Shown piece after piece: positions 52,455 to 59,119 of a DNA stretch of 64,000 nucleotides. Under the pieces are notes generated by a model. The model was not told where the DNA came from. It did not search any database and saw nothing but the letters and a program-made list of their open reading frames with translations. Made by a program: the position numbers and the translations under genes. The DNA lies in contig NZ_CP118181.1 of NCBI RefSeq assembly GCF_028748145.1, forward strand, positions 1,178,211 to 1,242,210, written 5' to 3'. The stretch comes from Entomospira culicis (GTDB lineage Bacteria > Spirochaetota > Spirochaetia > WRBN01). Position 1 is the stretch's first letter; every line of letters starts with the position of its first letter.

Positions 52455-53837
52455 ATGTTTAAGCGAAAAAAATCTGACCTTACCCTCGCCGACTTTGCCG
52501 ACGTTCATGTAACCCTCAAGCCCTTCTTGGGTATCCCCCCACGCCTCTACCTCAAGGTCATTTATGCCATCATCCTCCTGTTGATCCTCTTTTTCCTTTG
52601 CCTCTACCCTGGGCTTACCCAATACGGTAGTCAGGTTACCCTCACCTCCGCACCCCATCGTGCCAGTGTCTATATTAATGATAAGCGCGTTGGCTCTACC
52701 CCCATGACGCTCTTTGTCCCCGCCGGAGAGTACACCATTCGCTACAAGAAACCGCATTTTTCCGATCATGAAGAGGTTGTTACCGTCAAGGGAAGACGCC
52801 TCTTTAGCCGATTTTTTCCTAAAAAAGTTACCCTCAATCCGCAACTCAACCTCATCGATCTGCCAGCACTACTAGAAACATCCTACAAAGAAGCATCCTT
52901 TGCCTACAGCGCAAGCTATAATCCAACATTCCCACGTGAACCCTTTCTCCTTCACGCCCTAGACGACATACTGCATAGCGATATTGATCTAAACCAGAGC
53001 AACATCCTGCGTTGGGCAGCCGACAGTTGGTTTATCGTCAGCGATCAAGCCTCCTTAGAGGAGGTTATCACCCTCTGGAGCACCCTTGCCGACAAAGGGT
53101 TAGCTGTTGACCCAAACCTTATGACGGGCATTCAATTTGATACGAAATCGCCTAAATTAGAAGATATTATTGCCTTCCAAAAAGAACGATCGCAAGAACC
53201 CATTGAGCGCAATGATTCGCCTAGAAATGATCTCTCTATCCTCAATCTCACCTTTACCTATGCACCTGCGACGCACCTACTTATGGGTAATCCAGCAAGT
53301 GATAATCCGAAAGAATTTGCTAGCTATGTCAATCTTTCTGGCTTTTATTACACAGAAGAACTCATTACACAGCAAGATTTTAATCGTATTCTTGCCAATA
53401 TCCCCAATCCCGACGATCAAGCAGAGATTGGCTTTAATCGCTTCGATGCAACCTTTGCAGAAGAACCAGTCAGCTACGTCTCAGTGGCAGGCGCACGTCG
53501 CTTTATCGAGCTGATTAATCGAGAACTCTCTCGTCGCAACCTCCCTTGGCGCGCGCGTCTACCCTATGAAAGTGAGTGGGAGTATCTCATCCAAAATCAA
53601 GCCATCGAAACCCAGTACTACGAGTGGATGGAAGAGCCTTATTACCCCCTCAAGAATCTCTTCTTTGCCACGCGCCCCACGGCACAGAGCGTCTTTATCC
53701 CCTTTTTACAGAGTGTACGCGGATTTGAACCCGACCATCCACGCATGATTCCTAGCCATAGCTATACGCGCGGTGCGCAAAATCCATACTGGCAGAGTCC
53801 GTATGTCTCCTTTCGTGTGGTTTTGGAAGAGAATTAG
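52455..53837 (+). CDS. PEGA-domain membrane protein with FGE-like domain
   Basis: A 460-residue protein: basic cytoplasmic start, one membrane helix (about 30-50), a PEGA domain (VTLTSAPHRASVYINDKRVGSTPMTLFVPAGEYTIRYKK, about 60-100), and a C-terminal formylglycine-generating-enzyme/SUMF1-like domain (FYYTEELITQQDFNRIL, PVSYVSVAGARRFIELIN, RLPYESEWEYL, SPYVSFRVVLE). The only Cys is in the membrane helix, so the FGE active-site Cys pair is missing and the domain is structural or binding. It precedes smpB by 11 bp and may be co-transcribed. Confidence 0.8.
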   Translation: MFKRKKSDLTLADFADVHVTLKPFLGIPPRLYLKVIYAIILLLILFFLCLYPGLTQYGSQVTLTSAPHRASVYINDKRVGSTPMTLFVPAGEYTIRYKKPHFSDHEEVVTVKGRRLFSRFFPKKVTLNPQLNLIDLPALLETSYKEASFAYSASYNPTFPREPFLLHALDDILHSDIDLNQSNILRWAADSWFIVSDQASLEEVITLWSTLADKGLAVDPNLMTGIQFDTKSPKLEDIIAFQKERSQEPIERNDSPRNDLSILNLTFTYAPATHLLMGNPASDNPKEFASYVNLSGFYYTEELITQQDFNRILANIPNPDDQAEIGFNRFDATFAEEPVSYVSVAGARRFIELINRELSRRNLPWRARLPYESEWEYLIQNQAIETQYYEWMEEPYYPLKNLFFATRPTAQSVFIPFLQSVRGFEPDHPRMIPSHSYTRGAQNPYWQSPYVSFRVVLEEN

Positions 53838-53848
53838 GAGCATCTTAA

Positions 53849-54322
53849 ATGAAAAAAAATGCCAAAAAACCAGCAGGAGTCATCGCCGACAACCGTAAAG
53901 CGCGCTTCAATTACGAAATTATTCAAGAATTGGAGTGCGGAATTGCCTTGGTGGGCACCGAGGTCAAGAGTCTACGCGATGGACACATGAGCTTTGTGGA
54001 CTCCTACTGTGAAATTACCGAATCAGAACAACTCTATATTTACAAACTGAATATCTCGCCCTACACGCACGGAAATATCTACAACCACCTCACCGATCGC
54101 CCGCGCCGTTTACTGGCACACAAAAAAGAGATCCAAAGCATGTACCGCAAGGTGCGCGAGAAAGGGATTACCCTCGTACCCCTTAAATTTTACTTTAAAA
54201 ATAATCGCGTCAAGGTGCTGGTTGGCTTGGCGCGTGGTAAAAAACTCTACGACAAACGCGAAACCATCAAAGAGCGCGACACCGAACGTAATATTGCGCG
54301 TGATTTTAAGCTCAAAGTATAA
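53849..54322 (+). CDS. smpB: SsrA-binding protein SmpB
   Basis: A 157-residue trans-translation factor: NRKARFNYEIIQELECGIALVGTEVKSLRDG, then HKKEIQSMYRKVREKGITLVPLKFYFKNNRVKV and the C-terminal YDKRETIKERD tail that enters the decoding site. It delivers tmRNA to stalled ribosomes. The ssrA gene is not in the window. Rescue of stop-less mRNAs matters in an organism that seems to use leaderless messages, though no direct link is implied. Confidence 0.97.
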   Translation: MKKNAKKPAGVIADNRKARFNYEIIQELECGIALVGTEVKSLRDGHMSFVDSYCEITESEQLYIYKLNISPYTHGNIYNHLTDRPRRLLAHKKEIQSMYRKVREKGITLVPLKFYFKNNRVKVLVGLARGKKLYDKRETIKERDTERNIARDFKLKV

Positions 54323-54344
54323 TGTAAAAGAGAATAGCATATAG

Positions 54345-54375
54345 AATCCCTGCTCATGATGAGTGGGGATTTTTT
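54345..54375 (+). terminator. smpB terminator
   Basis: AATCCC and CTCA pair with TGAG and GGGATT across a short internal mismatch, followed by six T. Confidence 0.8.
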
Positions 54376-54410
54376 GCTAAATATTTTTTATACACAACAA
54401 GTTGATTAAT

Positions 54411-54520
54411 TTATCTTTATAATATCTTATCTTCATATTATTGTATATTTATTAAATATTGCATTTATTATAAATTATAATAATAAAATTATTAATCTTT
54501 TATTTTATCTATGCTATGCT
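54411..54520 (+). promoter_or_regulatory. AT-rich upstream element and promoter, copy 1
   Basis: An almost pure A/T stretch upstream of the outer-membrane protein gene. Its right half closely matches 58200-58309: TTATTAAATAT, then ATTATAATAATAAAATTATT, then ATCTT. The promoter at the end reads TTAATC, 17 bp, TATGCT with a TGC extended -10. The 5' AT tract could act as an UP element or a binding site for a nucleoid protein. Confidence 0.65.
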
Positions 54521-54543
54521 TACACTTATTTGAGGAGAAAAGT

Positions 54544-55350
54544 ATGAAAAAATTTTTTCAACACCTAGCAGGCATTAGCCTATTGGCTTTGGGGATGCTG
54601 TGGGTTAATCCGCAAGCACACAGTGTAGAGATTGGCGTGGGAGCACGCATTGGTGGGGAGTTAAATTGGAATGCTTACTGGCCTGGCGATGGGATTGCTT
54701 CTATGATCTACGCCTTTAATGAAGCCAATTCGTTGTTAAATAGCTATGCACACCCCAAAAGCCTAATCATGAGCGGTTTTGGCGGGGGATTTACCTTGGG
54801 TGGATATGCTGATTTACGTTTAGCTCAGTGGTTTTCGCTAACTACTGGCCTACAGATTACGCTAGGGCGTAGGGCATGGAATGAGATTGACATGACAATT
54901 ACTGATGGAGATGTGCTGGAAAAAACCGGTAGCAAATTAGAGTTTTATGCTGCGCATACCTCTATCGATGTGGACTTACTCGCTAAATTCCATGTTGGCT
55001 GGTGGTACTTTGGTGTTGGCCCTGGGCTCACCTTTAATACCGCGCCCAAAAGTGCAGAAGTAACACTAAGAACGTATCTCTTAGGCGCTGAACTCTCCTC
55101 TGAGACAATTAAAGCAAGCAAAGAAGATGTTAAAGGCAGTATTGGCGTAAACGTCGTCGTTGATACCGGTCTCTATATTCCTTTGGGGCAAGGCAATCAC
55201 AACATTACCATCGGATTACGTGGCACACTAGATTTAGCTACTGTAGCAAAGCAAAACGGTATCTGGGAAGAGCCACACGAGGAACGAATCTATGGGCATA
55301 CTGGACTTAGCCTAGGCTTAACCTTAGGCTATCTCTACCGTTTTCAATAG
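54544..55350 (+). CDS. Probable outer-membrane beta-barrel protein
   Basis: A 268-residue exported protein (signal peptide 1-27, MKKFFQHLAGISLLALG ... QAHS). The mature part alternates hydrophobic/polar residues in strands (EIGVGARIGGELNW, GGFTLGGYADLRL, WFSLTTGLQITLG, WWYFGVGPGLTF, TGLYIPLG, ITIGLRGTLDLA, TGLSLGLTLGYLYRFQ), the pattern of a small OmpW/PorT-like barrel of about eight strands. AGGAG precedes the ATG. It opens the accessory surface locus and shares its promoter region with the fourth lipoprotein gene. Confidence 0.72.
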   Translation: MKKFFQHLAGISLLALGMLWVNPQAHSVEIGVGARIGGELNWNAYWPGDGIASMIYAFNEANSLLNSYAHPKSLIMSGFGGGFTLGGYADLRLAQWFSLTTGLQITLGRRAWNEIDMTITDGDVLEKTGSKLEFYAAHTSIDVDLLAKFHVGWWYFGVGPGLTFNTAPKSAEVTLRTYLLGAELSSETIKASKEDVKGSIGVNVVVDTGLYIPLGQGNHNITIGLRGTLDLATVAKQNGIWEEPHEERIYGHTGLSLGLTLGYLYRFQ

Positions 55351-55392
55351 AGTATCTTAATTCTTATTTATGCAATATTCAATATTAACAAG

Positions 55393-55420
55393 GAGTCTCC
55401 TATCTACGGGAGGCTCTTTT
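55393..55420 (+). terminator. Terminator of outer-membrane protein gene
   Basis: GAGTCTCC, eight-base loop, GGAGGCTC (one G-U pair), then TTTT. Confidence 0.8.
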
Positions 55421-55478
55421 GATCTAGGGGAAAATTACTTTATAAATCGAACAATTAGCCATAAATCTTTAGCCATAC

Positions 55479-55507
55479 TTGACAAAAATCTATTTATTGG
55501 CTACCAT
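55479..55507 (+). promoter_or_regulatory. Promoter of lipoprotein A
   Basis: TTGACA, 17 bp starting AAAAT and containing TTTATT, then TACCAT. The same arrangement heads lipoproteins B and C. The TTG of the -35 box happens to be an in-frame start-like codon, so automatic gene calls may begin here wrongly. Confidence 0.75.
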
Positions 55508-55550
55508 TATTCTTATAGTAAGTATTCAATCTTTACACAGGAGCTTTCCC

Positions 55551-56357
55551 TTGAACCAAAAATTTATTCTACCCATTCTCCTTTTTACCATGCTTATCGC
55601 TTGTAATCCTAAAGTTACCACAACGGATAGTATGCCACCTGCTGACAACACAACTCCCGTAGATTCTAACTCACCCGTTGACCCTAACCCCCCTGTTGAC
55701 CCTAATCCACCTGTTGACCCTAATCCACCCGTTGACCCTAATCCACCTGTTGACCCTAATCCAGAAAAGCCACAAGCCATTCATCATACCGATCTTATTA
55801 GTGAAGAAGCCTATTATGACGGTGAAATTATCTCTGATGTACGCATCCGTGGCTATATCATCCCCAAAAGTAAACTTAGTTCAACCAAATTACTCCTTCG
55901 ATATAGCCTCAGTATCCCAGGCACCAATCAAAAATATCTGCGCCAAGGCGTCTATCAACAAGCAATTGATACCCTAGGTGAACAACTAAAAAATGGGTAT
56001 GATTACAATCTTTTTGCCAGCCAACCCATCCAAAACTATCAAAGTGGCTCGCAAATTGCCTTTAATGTTGACACCTATCAGCTTAGTGTGAATGGGGAGA
56101 CCTTTGATTTTGTACAAACCATCACAGCATCAGGTGCACGCACTCAAAACCTCCTTACTGCCGATAAAACATGGCGTCTTAGCGACATTAGTTGGCTTGA
56201 GACGAAATCTGGTAGCGATAATCCCAAGATTGGAAGCCAATACTATATCCTCTGGATGCTAGAGGGCTACATCTGGAGTAATGAAGAGCATAAAATGATC
56301 GTGCGTATCATTGCGCAAGAGATGCATGAGGCGAGTCTTTATACCGTTGTGCCCTAA
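55551..56357 (+). CDS. Lipoprotein A of a four-member family
   Basis: A 268-residue lipoprotein starting at TTG (55551) with AGGAG seven bases upstream. Signal peptide with Cys18 (TMLIAC), a stalk with five PPVDPN-type repeats (about 42-72), then a 190-residue globular domain with landmarks VRIRGYIIP, IAFNVDTYQLSVNG, LLTADKTWRLSDISWLE, YYILWMLEGYIW and ASLYTVVP. The domain is shared with lipoproteins B and C and more remotely with D. No family recognised. The stalk would hold the domain away from the membrane. Likely surface or periplasmic. Confidence 0.75.
   Translation: MNQKFILPILLFTMLIACNPKVTTTDSMPPADNTTPVDSNSPVDPNPPVDPNPPVDPNPPVDPNPPVDPNPEKPQAIHHTDLISEEAYYDGEIISDVRIRGYIIPKSKLSSTKLLLRYSLSIPGTNQKYLRQGVYQQAIDTLGEQLKNGYDYNLFASQPIQNYQSGSQIAFNVDTYQLSVNGETFDFVQTITASGARTQNLLTADKTWRLSDISWLETKSGSDNPKIGSQYYILWMLEGYIWSNEEHKMIVRIIAQEMHEASLYTVVP
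55674..55763 (+). repeat. PPVDPN-coding 18-bp repeat, five units
   Basis: Five near-identical 18-bp units (consensus CCNGTTGACCCTAATCCA) in the stalk region of lipoprotein A. Units differ only at a few third positions, which favours copy-number change by slippage or recombination without shifting the frame. Confidence 0.93.
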
Positions 56358-56404
56358 AAAGTATTGCGTTATCGGCAAGAAAAGAGAACACTTTAGCACT
56401 TATC

Positions 56405-56433
56405 TTGACAAAAATATGTTTATTAGATACAAT
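56405..56433 (+). promoter_or_regulatory. Promoter of lipoprotein B
   Basis: TTGACA, 17 bp starting AAAAT and containing TTTATT, then TACAAT; closely like those of A and C. Confidence 0.78.
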
Positions 56434-56476
56434 TAATAGTATACCAACTCTTTCTTATTCATATAGGAGATTTCTC

Positions 56477-57289
56477 ATGATAAAAAAAATGCTATTACCC
56501 CTATTTATTTTTGCTATACTCAATGCGTGTAGCCCTAAAGTAGATTTGCCTATTGACCCTAATCCACCAGTTGACCCTAATCCACCCGTTGACCCTAATC
56601 CACCCGTTGACCCTAATCCACCAGTTGACCCTAACCCACCAGTTGACCCTAATCCTCCTGTTGACCCTAATCCTCCTGTTGATCCGATTATTCCAGAAGA
56701 TCCACGCGCAATTCATCGCACCTCCTTTAGCAACATTAATGAGGATGATGGAATAGAACGTCCTTTACAGGATTTGCGCATCCGTGGATACATTATTCCA
56801 GAAGAGCAATTAGAGCCAATCAAAATGATCTTCGGCTGGCAAATGGGCATCGTCAGCGATGAGCAAACCTACATGACAACGGGTATGTATGATTCGGCTG
56901 TAAAGTTCTTTAGTGATCAACTTGTTGATGGCTATGACCATAATCTTCTTGCTACAGAAGTCGTTTCCACCTATCCCAGTGGTGCAGAGATTCTCTTTAA
57001 CGTGGACACATACAAAGTAACCGTTAATGGGCAAATAGTGCCCTTTGCCCACACCACCACAAGCAACGGGGGAAAGACCCAAAATATCCTAACAACCAAT
57101 AAACGCTGGTCGCTAAGCAATGTGCTCTGGCTAGAGTCTACTAATAGCGATCTCCCCTCCCCTGATGTCGGAAGTACATATTATATTCTCTGGATGCTAG
57201 AGGGCTTTGATGTCTATAGCGGTCGATGGATGATTCGTATTATCGCGCAAGATATGCACGAACGTAGTCTCTACACGGTTATCAATTAA
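56477..57289 (+). CDS. Lipoprotein B of a four-member family
   Basis: A 270-residue lipoprotein starting at ATG 56477 with TAGGAGA upstream; the longer frame begins in the promoter. Cys18 in FAILNAC is the lipid site. The stalk has eight PPVDPN-type units (first and last degenerate). The globular domain carries DLRIRGYIIPEEQLE, ILFNVDTYKVTVNG, ILTTNKRWSLSNVLWLE, YYILWMLEGF and RSLYTVIN, as in A and C. It lacks any Cys in the domain. Function unknown. Confidence 0.75.
   Translation: MIKKMLLPLFIFAILNACSPKVDLPIDPNPPVDPNPPVDPNPPVDPNPPVDPNPPVDPNPPVDPNPPVDPIIPEDPRAIHRTSFSNINEDDGIERPLQDLRIRGYIIPEEQLEPIKMIFGWQMGIVSDEQTYMTTGMYDSAVKFFSDQLVDGYDHNLLATEVVSTYPSGAEILFNVDTYKVTVNGQIVPFAHTTTSNGGKTQNILTTNKRWSLSNVLWLESTNSDLPSPDVGSTYYILWMLEGFDVYSGRWMIRIIAQDMHERSLYTVIN
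56549..56692 (+). repeat. PPVDPN-coding 18-bp repeat, eight units
   Basis: Eight 18-bp units of the same kind as in lipoprotein A, the first coding PIDPNP and the last PVDPII. The difference in unit number between A (five), B (eight) and C (none) shows length change within the family. Confidence 0.93.
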
Positions 57290-57377
57290 ACCGTTCTATA
57301 GGGATCGATAGAGCATTACACTGTCGATCCACAATTTTCCCTTATCGAACATCACATCACAAACCTTAAGCACTATC

Positions 57378-57406
57378 TTGACAAAAATGGATTTATTCCA
57401 TACAAT
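57378..57406 (+). promoter_or_regulatory. Promoter of lipoprotein C
   Basis: TTGACA, 17 bp starting AAAAT and containing TTTATT, then TACAAT. Again the -35 TTG is in frame with the gene. Confidence 0.78.
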
Positions 57407-57443
57407 CTACCTAAAAGTATCTTATGCTAGGAGTCTTATCTTC

Positions 57444-58112
57444 ATGAAAAAATATTCTCTCCTCTCTTTTCTCTTTCTCAGTATCTTTGTTGCCTGTAGC
57501 CCAAAAGTTGAGTGCCCCGAGCCACCCAATTCCCTTATTACCACCAGCCTCACCAGCGATTATGCTGATCTCGATGGCGATATCATCTCGAACGTGCGCA
57601 TTCGTGGTTATATTTTCCCCGAAGAATCGTTTGCCACAATCTTGGCGGCACTCGAAATTCACCCCGGAATTCCTTATAATCAACAAAAATATCTCCACCT
57701 TGAGGTTTACGAGATGTTTATCAATGGCTTTAGCGATATGCTCGTCAACGGCTATAATCACGATCTCCTTGCTACCGAAGCCGTTGCCTCCTATCCTAGC
57801 GATGCTAAAATTACCTTTGATGTCGCTACCTATGAGGCAACCATTAATGGGCAACCCGTAAATTTCTTAAAAACCTATACCACTGCAGGTGCAAGCACCC
57901 GTAATCTCCTAAGCCCCACCAAAACTTGGCACCTTGAGGATATCCTCTGGTTAGAGATGACGACAGGCGAATTTCCTGCAGAAGTAGGTAATCGATACTA
58001 TATCCTCTGGATGTTAGAAGGCTATATCTGGAATAACGATCGAGACAAAATGATTGTGCGTGTTTTAGGGCAAGAGATGCATGATTTGAGCCTCTATACC
58101 GTCATTCCATAA
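57444..58112 (+). CDS. Lipoprotein C of a four-member family
   Basis: A 222-residue lipoprotein from ATG 57444 (TAGGAG upstream). Cys18 in FVAC. The PPVDPN stalk is replaced by a short VECPEPPN linker, so the globular domain sits close to the membrane. Domain landmarks as in A and B: VRIRGYIFPEES, ITFDVATYEATING, LLSPTKTWHLEDILWLE, YYILWMLEGYIW, LSLYTVIP. Followed by a terminator. Function unknown. Confidence 0.75.
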   Translation: MKKYSLLSFLFLSIFVACSPKVECPEPPNSLITTSLTSDYADLDGDIISNVRIRGYIFPEESFATILAALEIHPGIPYNQQKYLHLEVYEMFINGFSDMLVNGYNHDLLATEAVASYPSDAKITFDVATYEATINGQPVNFLKTYTTAGASTRNLLSPTKTWHLEDILWLEMTTGEFPAEVGNRYYILWMLEGYIWNNDRDKMIVRVLGQEMHDLSLYTVIP

Positions 58113-58141
58113 ACAATGTTTACGAAGAATGCTTAATTAAG

Positions 58142-58163
58142 AAAGCTCCCACTCGGGAGCTTT
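58142..58163 (+). terminator. Terminator of lipoprotein C
   Basis: AAAGCTCCC, loop ACTC, GGGAGCTTT; a 9-bp stem followed by a T-rich run. Confidence 0.85.
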
Positions 58164-58199
58164 TATTTGTATTACATTATACAAAAAAGATCCTTAAGC

Positions 58200-58309
58200 G
58201 TATCTTTATAATATTTTTGCGCTACATTTTATTATATTTATTAAATATAACCATTATTATAATTTATAATAATAAAATTATTGATCTTATACCACAAATA
58301 TGCTATACT
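58200..58309 (+). promoter_or_regulatory. AT-rich upstream element and promoter, copy 2
   Basis: Second copy of the A/T-rich block seen upstream of the outer-membrane protein gene, with the same ATTATAATAATAAAATTATT core. The promoter reads TTGATC, 17 bp, TATACT with a TGC extended -10. Confidence 0.7.
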
Positions 58310-58331
58310 TAATTTTATTTAAGGAGATTTC

Positions 58332-59051
58332 ATGAAAAATCGCTTCTTACGTCCCCTCATCGCCCTAGTAAGTATGAGCTTATTTATTGTTAGTTGTAAC
58401 TCAGGTAACCCTCCCGCCGATCCTTATCCATGGCCAGATGACGACGACCTCAACGTTAAACCGCCCGTGGAACAACCTGATCCCTACCCAACCCCCGAGG
58501 TTATCGTCGGTGCAGATTCCGTCACCATGACCATCGCTCCCATTGAAGGCACGAATCGGATAGAAGTACGCGCGATTGTCGTAACCAAAGCCGCGAACCA
58601 AGAGCTTTTAAACACCCTACCCGAAGGGATCTATAGCAAGAGTAACTTTGATGGTAAGTACCAAGACTTTATTAGAGAAGTGTTTGAACCCCAGAAGTGG
58701 GCTTCCTATATCACGATCAAGGAAGATTACTCCAGTGGAATGAATAGATACCCAGATGGCATGATTAAACTTGACCTTAGCTTCCGTATACCAGAGCTTA
58801 CCACCCCTGCGGGAGTACAAACCTATTCACACTCCACCCACTCTCTCTTTGGTATGCTTAGTTTCTGGGAAACAGCTGATGTGGATAAAGCACCATATGC
58901 GACAAAAACCTTCATCACTAGGAATGGTAAAAATGTCGAATACTATATTACATGGATGGTCTTTGGCTTTGCGGATGCGAAAAATCAGGTGAGCATCACC
59001 CACTTATCAGACCCAATCAGAGACAAAACTATCTACACCAATCTTGCTTAA
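58332..59051 (+). CDS. Lipoprotein D, divergent family member
   Basis: A 239-residue lipoprotein with Cys22 (LFIVSC), AAGGAG before the ATG, and a Pro/Asp-rich stalk (PADPYPWPDDDDLN) in place of PPVDPN repeats. The domain is remote from A-C but ends with the same pattern, VEYYITWMVFGFADAKNQ ... DKTIYTNLA against YYILWMLEGYIW ... LSLYTVIP, and has the strand NRIEVRAIVVTK where the others have VRIRGYI. It shares its upstream region with the outer-membrane protein gene, not with A-C. Function unknown. Confidence 0.7.
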   Translation: MKNRFLRPLIALVSMSLFIVSCNSGNPPADPYPWPDDDDLNVKPPVEQPDPYPTPEVIVGADSVTMTIAPIEGTNRIEVRAIVVTKAANQELLNTLPEGIYSKSNFDGKYQDFIREVFEPQKWASYITIKEDYSSGMNRYPDGMIKLDLSFRIPELTTPAGVQTYSHSTHSLFGMLSFWETADVDKAPYATKTFITRNGKNVEYYITWMVFGFADAKNQVSITHLSDPIRDKTIYTNLA

Positions 59052-59069
59052 AGCGCATGATGATCTTAA

Positions 59070-59104
59070 AGAGAAAGCTCCCCGATGGGGAGCTTTCTCT
59101 TTTC
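59070..59104. terminator. Bidirectional terminator, lipoprotein D and gyrB
   Basis: AGAGAAAGCTCCCC, loop GAT, GGGGAGCTTTCTCT then TTTCT: a perfect 14-bp stem between two convergent genes, with T-rich flanks on both strands. Confidence 0.92.
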
Positions 59105-59119
59105 TAGGTAAGATAATCC

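Noticed and set aside
55479-55550. N-terminal extension of lipoprotein A (also B at 56405 and C at 57378)
   Set aside because: The extra codons begin on the TTG of the -35 box and read through the promoter and ribosome binding site; the true starts give proper signal peptides.
55674-56692. CRISPR-like short repeats
   Set aside because: The 18-bp units are contiguous, have no spacers, lie in frame in two lipoprotein genes and code for PPVDPN; there are no cas genes.
57299-57332. GGATCGA/TCGATCC hairpin behind lipoprotein B as a terminator
   Set aside because: Seven-bp stem with a long loop and no adjacent T tract; too weak to call.
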